Below are positions 24,300 through 35,689 of a stretch of DNA of 64,000 nucleotides, one piece after another. The position numbers and the translations under genes are program-made. The notes below the pieces were generated by a model, which saw only the letters and a program-made list of their open reading frames with translations, had not been told where the DNA came from and made no database searches. The stretch spans positions 2,597,417 through 2,661,416 of the forward strand of contig NC_080729.1 in assembly GCF_019097595.1 (NCBI RefSeq), given 5' to 3'. Position 1 is the first letter of the stretch. Every line of letters begins with the position of its first letter. The DNA comes from Hemibagrus wyckioides (Eukaryota > Chordata > Actinopteri > Siluriformes > Bagridae).

Positions 24300-24782
24300 G
24301 TGTTCCGACAGAGACGACGTGTTCCAACAGAGACGAAGTGTTCCGACAGAGACGAAGTGTTCCGACAGGGACGAAGTGTTCCGACAGAGACGACGTGTTC
24401 CGACAGAGACGAAGTGTTCCGACAGAGACGACGTGTTCCAACAGAGACGAAGTGTTCCGACAGAGACGAAGTGTTCCGACAGGGACGAAGTGTTCCGACA
24501 GAGACGACGTGTTCCGACAGAGACGAAGTGTTCCGACAGAGACGAAGTGTTCCGACAGAGACGACGTGTTCCGACAGAGACGACGTGTTCCGACAGAGAC
24601 GACGTGTTCCGACAGAGACGAAGTGTTCCGACAGAGACGACGTGTTCCGACAGAGACGAAGTGTTCCGACAGAGACGACGTGTTCCGACAGAGACGAAGT
24701 GTTCCGACAGAGACGAAGTGTTCCGACAGAGACGACGTGTTCCAACAGAGACAAAGTGTTCCAACAGAGACAAAGTGTTCCA
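24300..24782. repeat. 19-bp minisatellite (TTCCGACAGAGACGAMGTG)n
   Basis: About 25 tandem units of 19 bases, differing mainly at three sites (GAC/GAA, AGA/AGG, CCG/CCA). Because 19 is not a multiple of 3, all frames cycle through the array, which makes six overlapping long ORFs of about 175-220 codons. These are not genes. Confidence 0.95.
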
Positions 24783-25076
24783 GCTGCACGACTGCCTTTG
24801 TGCTCGTTCTGCCTCACGTTACAGAGAGGGAAAAATGGAGAAAGAGAAGAAGCTCGGCCTTGACGTGAGGGATTGTGGTCGTTTGTGTGGAAAGTAAAGC
24901 ACTCAGAAACATTTCTGTGGAGCAGTTTTAGAATCAAACCGCTGTAACGACTGGCCAGAGAGCAGAAAACTGGCCGGACTTCAAGATGTAGCGATTTCTG
25001 GTGCGTCTGTTTTCACTGAGTGTTTATTGAAACAGCTGTCTGAGGAAAAGCCTGGATATAACAGAGCAGAAAACAA

Positions 25077-25077
<1 letters not shown>

Positions 25078-25113
<36 letters not shown>

Positions 25114-25300
25114 CTCTTTCTCTCTCTCACTCACTCTCTCACTTATTCTCTCTCTCTCTCTCCCTCCCTCCCTCTCTCCCTCTCTCCCTCCCTCCCTCTC
25201 TCTCTCTCTCTCTCTCACTCCCTCCCTCTCTCTCTCTCTTCCTCCCTCCCTCTCTCCCTCTCTCTCTCTCTCTCTCTCCCTCTCTGTGTGTGTGTAAGAC
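25078..25300. repeat. (CT)n / (CCCT)n simple repeat
   Basis: Long pyrimidine-only tract ending in a short (GT)n. The Ser/Leu-rich and Arg/Glu-rich frames through it are artefacts. Confidence 0.95.
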
Positions 25301-25687
25301 ACCGCTGTAGCTGTAGAGAGTGCTATTTTGCTGTGTGTCATTTTGAGCTGGAGAGAAGGCATTATTCTTCGCTGAAATGATAGAGAGTAATGTACTTTTA
25401 GAATAAGAGGATTATTTGTCAGGAGAGAGCGACTCGTCGAGTCACGACGTGTTCAGCTCGGCCACTTCAGAGACCGATCCCATGACCTACTTTTGTTGTT
25501 CGTCAGCAGAACCTCTGAGACGATTATTAAAGCAATAAATTGTACTCTAATAAGATGAAAGCGCTTTTGTTTACAGAGAGAATCGGTCACTATTCGTTTT
25601 GAATCTATCATCATGTGCATAAAGAGATGTTTTGCTATTTTTTGTGATGAACATCTCAATATGTTGAGATTACTGCTGCTAACACAC

Positions 25688-25689
<2 letters not shown>

Positions 25690-25720
<31 letters not shown>
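25690..25720. repeat. (CA)n microsatellite
   Basis: Dinucleotide run just before the second copy of the segmental duplication. Confidence 0.9.
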
Positions 25721-25754
25721 CATTCTCTCCACTGACCTTTAACAATCTCGTGTT

Positions 25755-25805
25755 TCAGCCCTCTTCTTAGCCCACTGCTGCTCACTGCTGGACCTGAGAC
25801 TTCGC

Positions 25806-25836
<31 letters not shown>

Positions 25837-25976
25837 GTTAATAACAATAACAATACTAATATTATTATATAATAATAATTAATGAATTAATAATTAATAA
25901 AATAATATTATTTTATTTATTTTTTTTACATTGATACAGTGATGGAAATCACAATGTAGCTTTATCAAAACTATTA

Positions 25977-26028
<52 letters not shown>

Positions 26029-26440
26029 CTAGTTATTAGTGTGCTGTTTTAGTTTTTAGTTTGTATGACTGGTTTCTTGAATCTAAGAAATGAACAAAAT
26101 AATAAAAAGTTGAATAAGAAATAATAGTATTATAAAAAACAAAAATAAAAATCTTCATGGTTCTAATAAACCACAAAATATTATCATCCAGAGAGAAATC
26201 ACGAGCTTCAGTAAAATGATCTGCACCAAGGAGAAAAAAAATGGAAAATCTCTGACAAATGCTATTCATTTTGATATTCAAAAAATTCATATTTAATCAG
26301 AAAATCAATGATGATTTTATTAGAGCTCAGTGATGTGACAATAATTTATATATTATGATTAAATAACAGAATTATTTATTTATTTATTTTATTATCTTTA
26401 CAATGCCATGGGAATCATCACATCACAGCACACTTCACAT
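25755..26440. repeat. second copy of the 21-kb AT-rich block
   Basis: Aligns by eye in direct orientation with 21060-21830: the ttcttagccca start, gatacagtgatggaaatcac, (ATT)n, gaaatgaacaaaataataaa, taataaaccacaaaatatta, ttattttattatctttac, atcatcacatca. Length differences are mainly in the microsatellite parts. Confidence 0.7.
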
Positions 26441-26559
26441 TATTAGGGCCCAAGCACTAGCAGTGTGAATCCTTGTTCTTCTAAGGATTATTCTTTTTTT
26501 GTTTTGTTTTTTCAATCATCCGGGCACTTTTGGGGGGTCTTAACATGCTCAAAAACTCA

Positions 26560-28310
26560 TGAAAGTCAGACAGGTTGGAATCTGCGGCCATTAGGAGGTC
26601 ACTGTGGCTTGGTCCTGGGCATGGCACACACCCGTCACAGCGCCCCCTGGAAAATCTTGCTGTATAGCTGATACACACTTGCACGTATCCATGTAAAACT
26701 TGGTACACACTTAGATCTCATTGAGGTGAACAACTTTCACACTGCATGTCATTAAATCTAATCCACAGGAAGTCAGTTATTTTGAGTTGTTTGCAAAACG
26801 CCCCAATGGAATTTGAAATACTCCTCCTAGGGAATTAGTACAACCGCCACCAAACCCAGGCTAATATGATCTCAAGACATTGATACAACCGCCACCAAAC
26901 CCAGGCTAATATGATCTCAAGACATTGATACAACCGCCACCAAACCCAGGCTAATATGATCTCAAGACATTGATACAACCGCCACCAAACCCAGGCTAAT
27001 ATGATCTCAAGACATTGATACAACCGCCACCAAACCCAGGCTAATATGATCTCAAGACATTGATACAACCGCCACCAAACCCAGGCTAATATCATCTCAA
27101 GACACTGATAATGTAAATTGATGAGGGATTTTTGATCTCAAACGGTTCAGCCGTGAGAAACCCTTAAACTTATGGCGAATAAAACAAAACAGGAAGTGTC
27201 TAATACCTTCTGTATACATTCAGTGATCTACATGAAACCTTAGGATTATGTTAAGCATTGAAAGCTGATCACACTGATATGACAACTGTGAGTCTTGGTC
27301 ATAGCGCCACCAACTGGCAGCAGGAAGTGTGTCACTTTTTGAAATCTCTAATATTTTCTCCCTTACTTTCACCTGATTTGGGTCAAAATCAGTCAGGATA
27401 ATGTCAGGACATGGCTGATGTGAAACTGTGAAGGAATTTTTGATATCTTGAATCGTGTTACTATGGTGACGATATACATGAGAACATAATAGAAGAAAAT
27501 GAATCTTCTCATATCTTACGAGTGGAGAGGCCTAATGTTCCAAAATATTCCCCATATAGAGTGTAAATGTTTCTGAGAGAGGCCAGTGTGGCTGGTCCCC
27601 GGGCGTGGCACAGGGCTGTCACAGCGCCCCCTGGAACTTTGTCAGAAATATAGCTGCAGAGCTCATATTCACTTGCACGTATATGTAGGACACGCAGTAT
27701 AGATTTAGATCTCATTGAGCTAAATGATGTTCATCCACCTGTCATGGGATCTGCTTAACAGGAAGTCAGTTATTTTGGGATGTTTGAAAAACGTACCCAA
27801 TGGAATTTGATATACTCCTCCTAGGGGATTTATATGATTTTGATCAAACAGGGTCCAATATGATCTGAAGACATTGAGGATCTAAAGTTGTGAAGGGATT
27901 CTTGATAGGAACCCTTAAACTTATGGCGAATAAAAGGAAACAGGAAGTGGCTAATAACTTCGGTGTATATTGACTGATGTACATCAAACAACAACTTTAT
28001 GTTAAGAGTAGAAAGCTGATCACACAGACATGACTACTGTGAGTCTCAGTCATAGCGCCACCAACTGGCAGCAGGAAGTGTGTCACTTTTAGAAATCTAA
28101 TGTTTTGTCCCTTTCCTTTCACCTGATTTGGATGAAAATCAGTCAGAATAATGTCAGGACATGGCTGATGTGAAACTGTGAAGGAATTTGTGATATTGTG
28201 AATGATGTTGCTGTGGTGAGGATTTAAATACGAACATTATAGAAGAAAATTAATGTTCTTATATCTTAACAGTGGAAAGTCCTAATGTTTCAAAACATTT
28301 TACATAAAAC
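26560..28310. repeat. dispersed fish repeat present as two tandem modules
   Basis: Module A (about 26560-27530) and module B (about 27535-28310) share the same order of phrases: cacagcgccccctggaa, cacttgcacgtat, aggaagtcagttattttg, tatactcctcctaggg, cttatggcgaataaaa, tagcgccaccaactggcagc, aatgtcaggacatggctgat. The flanks (gggcccaagcactag at 26450) suggest a known fish interspersed family, whose class I cannot name. Confidence 0.7.
26841..27110. repeat. 45-bp minisatellite, six copies
   Basis: Six near-identical 45-base units (starts at 26841, 26886, 26931, 26976, 27021, 27066) inside module A. Module B has one diverged copy of the same segment. 45 is a multiple of 3, so the minus strand shows a 15-residue repeating frame. 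This is an array artefact, not a gene. Confidence 0.95.
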
Positions 28311-28577
28311 GAACAACTGGTTGTGAGTAAGTTTGCCTAGTTTCATGATTCTGTGTTGCTCAAACGGCTCACCACAAAATTTACATTTATCAGTCCACTG
28401 ACTAGACATGGTTTTGGCCTGACTCCTGCAGTACTAGACTATGTCCACTAGAGGCTCTTTCCCCTTTATTTTTATTTTTTTTTTAAATATGGCTTCATGT
28501 TCACAATTTATATATACAGAGTCAACCAACAAATGTATTGTAAGAAAATGTAAGAAAAAGTAGACATTTTTTCTGGG

Positions 28578-28582
<5 letters not shown>

Positions 28583-28620
<38 letters not shown>
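28583..28620. repeat. (CT)n-(AT)n microsatellite
   Basis: Short CT run followed by TATATATA. Confidence 0.85.
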
Positions 28621-28621
<1 letters not shown>

Positions 28622-28624
28622 AAC

Positions 28625-28985
28625 TGATATAGTAATATAGTTTAGAGGGAGAGTCATTGTCCCTTTTGACATCACTGGACATTGCTATGATCTGTTTCAT
28701 TACACCCAAACTGTCACTTTTGCCCTTATGTAGTTTAGACGGAGAGGCAGTTTTCTTTTTGCCATCAGTGTACATTGCTGTGATCACTTTCATTAGACCC
28801 AAATTGTCACTCTTGTCCTTTTGGTATTTCCCCTTTAAATACATGTACCCATTGTGCTCACTGTGTCTGGTGCGCCTGGGTGGCAATGGCGCCGTTGCTT
28901 GGGCCCGATCATCGGTGCTTGCAACTATATTTATTATTATTGTTATTATTGTTATTATTATTATTATTATTATTCCTAAAAACAT
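28625..28985. other. internally repetitive block ending in (ATT)n
   Basis: Two related stretches (about 28645-28730 and 28732-28815) repeat the wording tttagagggagagtcattgt / tttagacggagaggcagtttt and the cattgctatgatctgtttca pattern. The minus-strand frame 28611-28985 repeats a KSD(N/S)LG(L/V)MK motif in consequence. An old tandem duplication of about 87 bases; no known family. Confidence 0.4.
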
Positions 28986-29220
28986 GCTGATGACTAGCTT
29001 ACTATTTTGATGCTGAATATTATAGCAGCCCTTATGTTTTTCTGTAAATGTTAAATAAAGGAATGGTATTTGTGGTAAAGTTTATAACCGTTGAGTAAAT
29101 CTGAAGTAGTATGAATAAAATATTAACGTTGATACAAAAGGAATAAAACTCTGTGTGTGTCGAGACGTTACAGGAAAACAATCAACGATGGAGCGAATTA
29201 CTGTGAATAATCCCAACTAT

Positions 29221-29767
29221 GCTATATAGGCAAAAGTTTTGGGACACCCCTCCAAATCATTAAATTCAGGTGTTGTTTTTCAGGGGTTGGGCTCGGCCCC
29301 TTAGTTCCAGTGAAAGGAACTCTTAATGCTTCAGCTTCATACCAAGACATTTTGGACAATTTCATGCTCCCAACTTTGTGGGAACAGTTTGGGGATGACC
29401 CCTTCCTGTTCCAACATGACTGTACACCAGTGACCAAAGCAAGGTCCATAAAGACATGGATGAGTGAGTTTGGTGTGGAGGAACTTGACTGGCCTGCACA
29501 GAGTCCTGACCTCAACCCCATAGAACACCTTTGGGATGAATTAGAGTGGAGACTGTGAGCCAGACCTTCTCATCCAACATCAGTGCCTGACCTCACAAAT
29601 ATGCTTCTAGAGGAATGGTCAAAAATTCCCATAAACACACTCCTAAACCTTGTGGAAAGCCTTCCCAGAAGAGTTGAAGCTGTTATAGCTGCAAAGGGGC
29701 GGGACAACTCCATATTACATTCATGTGCATGGAAAGGCAGATGTTCCAAAACTTTTGGCAATATAGT
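29221..29767 (+). mobile_element. internally deleted Tc1-like element, family 2, with intact DD34E remnant
   Basis: The frame 29310-29558 encodes the C-terminal half of a Tc1 transposase, with FQHDCTPVTKARS, then SPDLNPIEHLWDELEW. Thirty-four residues separate the Asp and Glu, the Tc1 spacing. The N-terminal DNA-binding half is absent, so it is non-autonomous. The left terminus is slightly decayed. Confidence 0.9.
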
Positions 29768-29819
29768 TTCTAGTATAAACTTTTAATTAAAGAATGAAGA
29801 ATAAGTCTTTATTATCATC

Positions 29820-30035
29820 ACATGTACATTATAGCACAGTGGAGTTCTTTTCTTCACATATCCCAGCTGAGGAAGTTGGGGTCAGAGCGCAGGGGCAGCT
29901 ATGATACAGCGCCCCCTGGTGCAGAGAGGTTAAGGGCCTTGCTCAATTGCACAGCAGTGGCAGCTTAGTGGTGCTGGGACTGGAACCTTGACCTTCTGAT
30001 CAACAACCCATAGCCTTAACCACTTGAGCGACCAC
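29820..30035 (-). mobile_element. tRNA-derived SINE, minus orientation
   Basis: The reverse complement reads as the SINE head (tggttaaggc...), the gagcaaggcccttaacctct-type core, and a body containing gcgccccctggtgcagagag and a ttcacatatcccagctgagg end. The same family lies at 51795-51980. Confidence 0.7.
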
Positions 30036-30247
30036 AAAGAAAAGAAGGAAGTTTTTATGTGTACTGTCTGCTGTCCAAGTCCAGGTGAATGAGCCGTTAC
30101 TATAGAAACAGTAATGTATGTTAGTCCGCTGTTAGAGAAGTGACTCAGCACATTCTGACCAACCGGAACGCTGTGGTGTAAGAAATAATAAATAATTATC
30201 AATAATTCTGTAGTGATTTCTATCCCTGGACCCTGACAGTCAGAAAG

Positions 30248-30249
30248 GC

Positions 30250-30292
<43 letters not shown>
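30248..30292. repeat. (CA)n-(TA)n microsatellite
   Basis: CA run followed by a TATATATA run. Confidence 0.9.
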
Positions 30293-30294
<2 letters not shown>

Positions 30295-30682
30295 TTAAAA
30301 TTCTGATGATCGCTAGCTGTTGTTCAGTGCAACTGAATGAACTGAGTGAAGTTGTGTACATCTGCAGGATGTGATCTGCATTTGCATTTCCAGCTCGAGT
30401 TTATTCCAGAACGCTGCAGTACTTTGTGTGTTTATAGGACAGCGCGGTTTTGTAATATATTTCTCTAGAGCTATAGCTGCACCTGCAATAAATTAGCTTA
30501 AGTGCTACAGAAAATGGCGGCAGATATGTCAGTAAATGGACGAACAGGTTGCAAAGGGATGATTTGTTTATAGTTGGGATATAACCGTTTAAAAAAAAAC
30601 CTACTGAAAGATCAGACATTTGCATTTAAAGCTGCGATAACGAGAATATGGTTAAAGAGAGGTGTTATGAGGTGTCATCAAA

Positions 30683-30684
<2 letters not shown>

Positions 30685-30725
<41 letters not shown>
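30685..30725. repeat. (CA)n microsatellite
   Basis: Nearly pure CA run after gcgcgcac. Confidence 0.9.
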
Positions 30726-30794
30726 GCCTGGTCTCTTGTATAAACAAATATAAACAATTTTTTTTTGGTCAGGATTCTTTTTTTTGTCTTTGTT

Positions 30795-30805
30795 ATTTTA
30801 TTTTA

Positions 30806-30854
<49 letters not shown>

Positions 30855-30855
30855 T
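30795..30855. repeat. (ATT)n microsatellite
   Basis: TTATT/ATT run, followed by AT-rich sequence to about 31160. Confidence 0.9.
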
Positions 30856-31744
30856 ACTTCACTTTGAGTTGTAACCGCTAAAACAGTTCGTGTCCACCAG
30901 AGGGCGCTCTAACATCGCGTGTGAATTTTTTTTCAACCGTTCCATGAAGCACGGTTTATCCTATAAATAAAATATTTTATATATCTATAACTTCGATATT
31001 AAGTCATTTTTTAGTCTATGACTTTTCTAATAATAATATAAGTTTAATAAAATTAAACTTTTTTTTAATAAAAATTAAAATAATATAATAATAATTAATA
31101 AAAATTAATAATAATAATTAAAATAAAATTAATAAAAATTTTAAATAAAATTCATTTTTCCACATTTCGTCATGTCGTGTTTTTTCATGCTAATCACTAA
31201 CAGCATTAGCCTCCTTCCTGTCACCTTCCACCTTCACTATTTATATATCTTTTAAATACAATAAAAAAAATTATTTTCAATGTTTCTTCTTTTTGGTGCA
31301 AAAACAGTCCCTTCTGTCTGCCACGCTGTGTTTTGAGCACATTTGTCTTTCTGCGCTCTTTAATGTCTTCATCAAGCTCTTTGGTGCAAATGTTCACAGT
31401 AAGTTCACCTGCGTTACATTAACACCTTCTGGTACACAGTAGGTGTGACTCTGAAGCACACACACCTCAGATCACTTTACACCTCAGGTGTTAACGCCGG
31501 CGCATTATAAAGTCTTCTGAAAGCTGTTTTTTAAATTTAACATGTGATCTTCGATGGCGTCTGTGATTGATTTTGTTTTCTTTCTTCTCTTGTTGTTTAA
31601 ACGTATTTCTCTATTTTCACTTCATTTAACAGTGTTCTACGTCACCCATAATGCCTTGCAATTAGCTGCTAGTCCAATGTAGTCCTTTGCTTCTCTATCT
31701 AAACAGAATGATGCAGCAGCGCTTTAGTCCTTTTAATCTATACA

Positions 31745-31967
31745 CATCACCCACATAGACCAGATTCAGCTTTTCATGCTAATATCACAGTACTGTTTTA
31801 ACCGCTAACTAGCTGAATCATAACCTGTATAGCAAAAACTATATTGCCAAAAGTTTTGGGACATCTGCCTTTACATGCACAGTCAGGTTATGATTCAGCT
31901 AGCCAGCGGTTAAAAACAGTACAGTGATATTAGCATGAAAAGCTGAATCTGGTCTATGTGAGTGATG
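31745..31967. repeat. inverted duplication spanning a Tc1 boundary
   Basis: 31745-31827 (83 bases of ordinary flank) reappears as its reverse complement at 31884-31967. The match is near-perfect, with only a few substitutions and one A insertion. The second copy lies inside the Tc1 element that begins between the two arms. Confidence 0.85.
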
Positions 31968-32135
31968 GGGTTGTCCTGCCCTTTGCAGCTAGAACAGCTT
32001 CAAGTCTTCTGGGAAGGCTTTCCACAAGGTTTAGGTTCCTTTCACTGGAACCAAGGGGCCGAGTCCAACCCCTGAAAAACAACACCTGTATTCAGTGATT
32101 TGGAGAGGTGTCCCAAAACTTTTGGCAATATAATG
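31838..32135 (-). mobile_element. short Tc1-like family-2 derivative carrying inserted flank sequence
   Basis: Both termini of the family are present (atattgccaaaagttttggg at the left, cttttggcaatataatg at the right). Between them lie 46 bases of element start, then the inverted flank copy (31884-31967), then element interior (gtcttctgggaaggctttcc) and its 5'-half remnant (ccccttggttcc type) in reverse. Confidence 0.8.
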
Positions 32136-32727
32136 TAGCTGGGACTTCTGTGTTGGATTTCTCTATAACACCATGATGAAGTAAGTGTTAGGGAAAAAGC
32201 TACCTGAAGTCCCACAACCTCATGAGAACAACAACAAAAAAAAATTTAACACTACTTATTTAATTAGCACCAAATACCCCAGATATTTCAATCTAAACAT
32301 ATTTCATGTGTCTCAAGATGGAGATTTCCATCTTAATAAAAAATAAAATAAATAAACCGTATCAGGCCTGCAGTGTGTAAATTGTGCTCTGTATATGCAT
32401 GAGTCATTCTGAATTTTATTACACCAATTCTTCCTAATCTTGACAGTCCAGATGGGAATCTAAACCTGGTTTAGTTCCAGACCTCCTGCGTCCCTGGAGG
32501 TTCCTGTAATGCGGGCGAGGAACCGGGCTCGTGTTTGAACATTCACCCCGAGTGCGAAACGTCGGCGGCGTGATTAGTTTACTCGTAGCGGAGACTTTGA
32601 TGAATTATGTTGCGTCGCGAGACCGGTGCCATTTATTCTTCTTAATGTCAAGCCCTCGGAAAGTGCACGCTGATAGAAGCGTGAGAGAGCTGTGCTTAAT
32701 ACAGTAAGGAGTCCACTGAGGTCTGAT

Positions 32728-32762
32728 GGAGGAGGGAGGGAGGGAGGGAGGGATGGAGGGAT
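32728..32762. repeat. (GGGA)n microsatellite
   Basis: GAGG tetranucleotide run before the large (CTTT)n array. Confidence 0.85.
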
Positions 32763-32854
32763 GCGGCGTTCAGGGTCTGGAGTGTGGTGCTTGTAAAGTT
32801 TAATGCACCTAAGCTTTAAAAACATGTCTTTCTTTCTTGCTTTCTTTCTGCATT

Positions 32855-32871
32855 TTTTCCTTCCTTCTTTG

Positions 32872-32962
<91 letters not shown>

Positions 32963-32975
32963 GTCTGTCTGTCTG

Positions 32976-33014
<39 letters not shown>

Positions 33015-33232
33015 GTCTGTCTGTCTGTCTTTCTTTCTGTATGCCTGTCTGTCTGTCTTTCTTTCTTTCTTTGTCTGCCTGTCCTTCCTTTTTTCTTTCT
33101 CTGTCTGTCTGTCGTTATTTATTTCTTCTGTCTGTCTCTATGTATGTCTGTCTGTCTTCCTTCCTTTCTTTCTCTCTGTCTTTCTTTCTTTCTTTCTTTC
33201 TGTCTGTCTGTCTGTCTTTCTTTCTTTTCATT
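32855..33232. repeat. compound (CTTT)n/(CTGT)n tetranucleotide array
   Basis: About 380 bases of CTTT blocks alternating with CTGT blocks. The Phe/Leu/Ser-rich frames of 152-169 codons through it are low-complexity artefacts. Confidence 0.95.
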
Positions 33233-33239
33233 GTAGAGA

Positions 33240-33840
33240 AGCTTGTCTTCCTCAGACCTGAATACTTTCCCCTGATGACAAAAATTCATGTTACAGCTTT
33301 CCCTCTGACTGGAACAGAAAGCACAGACGCTGAAACTTCTGACTAATCAGAATGGAGGATTCAAGAAGTTAATTAAACAATGCTGTTGTGTGTGTGAAAT
33401 AAACGATACGTACATTTCAGTTGTATTTTAATAAGAGTGAAGTTCCCCTAAATTCCACTATTCAGGAGGTCAGGATAAAAGTCTGAGTAATTCTACACAA
33501 AGACAACGAACAATGAGAGAAAACGTCTGAACCTCGGAGCTCCAGGCGGGAAAAATGATGGAGGAGACAGCTCAGGATGGAGCAGGAAGCAGGCAGGAGG
33601 GCTTCTCCACAGCTCTCTAAACAAAAATAAAGCAAAAAACTTTGCACAAGCACTAATATGTGTCATTTTGGGGACTTTTATCTGTTCTTGTTTGTGTATA
33701 AAGATTCTCTGTTATGTCGAATCAGAAACCTTGAGGAGTTTTTACACTGTAACACAACCTAGCATTAATATTCAACGTTATTTAAATGTCTGACTTCTAA
33801 AAGTCAAAGAACATGCCGGAGCTTTTTTTTTTTTTTAAAT
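33240..33840. other. intergenic, no gene seen
   Basis: Ordinary non-repetitive sequence without a supported ORF, RNA gene or element. Confidence 0.35.
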
Positions 33841-34260
33841 GAAAATTCCCCGGTTAATCCTAATTAGCATCAGTGCCTGACCCCGCTTTATCACTTTAAT
33901 AGGACGGAGAAATTAATAACAATTAGCGACCGAATTAAAGATCCGAGGTGCTCTGACTGGGCATGTAAACGTCTTATCAAGGAGCTCATAATGAGGCAGC
34001 GAGACCTTTCATCTCTCATCGGTCCTCTCACAATGGCGTCAGCCGCTTCTCCGATAGCCGAAGGACAATTGATGTGATGAAAAACAAGAGCTGGTTTCAG
34101 GCAATTGGATCCATTTAGGTACAATTTTCCACCGTTTGCTACTAAAGCGGCTTGCTTTCGTGCCATCGCTGCTCTCTTCCTCTCTTGCGAATCAGAGACG
34201 ATACAATCTAAATGCTAATCAATTCCAGCAAAGAGGCTGCTTTAGCGACGCCGGATTCTG
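33840..34260. promoter_or_regulatory. candidate conserved non-coding element
   Basis: Non-repetitive, balanced-composition block between simple repeats, rich in homeodomain-type TAATT/ATTA cores (taattagcatcag, aattaataacaatta) and in GATA- and TGACAG-like words. The sequence looks constrained rather than drifted (no poly-A/T runs or microsatellites for about 400 bases). Inference only; cross-species alignment would decide. Confidence 0.3.
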
Positions 34261-34299
34261 TACCGCCCTCCATCCATCCCTCCATCCCTCCCTCGATAC

Positions 34300-35460
34300 C
34301 TGTCCACGGGGACGGAGAAGACGAGGGGTTTTGTTAGGATGCTGACATTTAGTGGGTCCCATACAAATCATGCCTAACCGCTACTTATTAGATTACGCCT
34401 TGATGGGCTTGCGGAGTTGGAGAAAAAACAAAAAACAAAAACAGTTCCACTTTGTCTAAAGCTGTTAATCTCAGTTTTACAGCTTACACAAAGCAAAGTG
34501 TTAGAGCATCCATAACTCAGAATTACTCTTCATTTGGCTTAGAACTCTTAAGAGCTCAGGAACTCAATTCGGATTGGTCGGAAGGTGTTTCTAGAACAGC
34601 AGCTCTTGTCTTACATTCATTCTCATTGGTTATTGTTTCTATAGCAACAAACTCCAATTAAATACCATTTAGTTCTATGCTGATTGTTCAACATCTGAAC
34701 ATGAAGGCTATATTTTGTGTCTTTGGAAGGAGTCTCCAGTGTCAGAGAGTTAGACCTGATGCTGTGATTTTCTGCTAAAGGAGACTTCGCACATTCTATA
34801 ACATTAAACGTAACTATAAACGGATATAAAAGAATGACATAGCAAACTGTAAACGGGAGCCCAGGGTACACAATCAAATGTGCTGTCTAGGTCGGAGGAG
34901 AAATCCCTCCATCTCTCTCTTTCTACCTGTCAATCACAGTGACACTAGCCAATCACGGGTCTCTGTATGTGGAAGAGGGCAGACAGTGCTTTCCTCAGAG
35001 CAGGACTTCGCTGGTTTGTACCTGGAGAAACATATGAATGTAACTTAAAATATCTCAGATTCGTTTTCATGTTTGACAGGATGGAAAGATCTGGAACTTT
35101 CCTGAAAACAGGATCCTTTCAATGTCTCCATCAGTGGAAGGTCACCTCTGAAGACCTTCTCAAAAACCTTGATGGAACTTTGATAGCCAGACACGATGAT
35201 GAAGTTTTAATGACATCATCATTTTAATACATAAGAAACAGATAGATATATTGATAGATGATGAAGTTTTAATGATGTTTAATGATGGTGGGTTTTTTTT
35301 TCAGTCATGGATCTGAAGGACCGATATACCAGGAGATGATGGAGGGTTTTTTTTTCAGGTTGTGTAGAAAATGTACGAGTTGCTGCTCTGAATTCACACC
35401 GGAGCACATTGTATAAGTGGTAAAGAGGTAAAGTCACACTTTTTTGGTTTGTTTGGTAAC
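34300..35460. other. intergenic, no gene seen
   Basis: Mixed sequence with a short GATAGATA-type run near 35240 and poly-T tracts at 35290 and 35350. The ORFs here show no family resemblance. Confidence 0.35.
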
Positions 35461-35465
35461 TAACC

Positions 35466-35680
35466 ACACTGGTGTGCAGTCATGTTGGAACAGGAAGGGG
35501 TCATCCAGAAACTGTTCCCACAAAGTTGGGAGCATGTAATTGTCCAAAATGTTTTGGTATGAAGCTGAAGCATTAAGAGTTCCTTTCACTGGAACTAAGG
35601 GGCTGAGCCCAACCCCTGAAAAACAACACTTGAACTCAATGATATGGAGGTGTGTCCCAAAATTTTTGGCAATTTAGTGT
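35466..35680 (-). mobile_element. fragment of Tc1-like family 2, minus orientation
   Basis: Covers only one end of the element, from the ctggtgtgcagtcatgttgg interior to the decayed terminus ggcaatttagtgta. Confidence 0.8.
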
Positions 35681-35689
35681 AGATATAGC

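Noticed and set aside
24300..24782. Possible CRISPR-like array of short direct repeats
   Set aside because: Units are contiguous without unique spacers, and the genome is vertebrate.
24243..24937. Six overlapping ORFs of 175-220 codons on both strands
   Set aside because: All come from the 19-bp minisatellite, whose period rotates through the frames. No frame is favoured.
25024..25380. Arg/Glu-rich and Ser/Leu-rich ORFs
   Set aside because: Translations of a (CT)n tract.
26835..27095. 86-codon minus-strand ORF with a 15-residue repeat
   Set aside because: Explained entirely by six copies of a 45-bp unit.
32803..33346. 152- and 169-codon Phe/Leu/Ser-rich ORFs that look like membrane proteins
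   Set aside because: They are translations of (CTTT)n/(CTGT)n microsatellite DNA.
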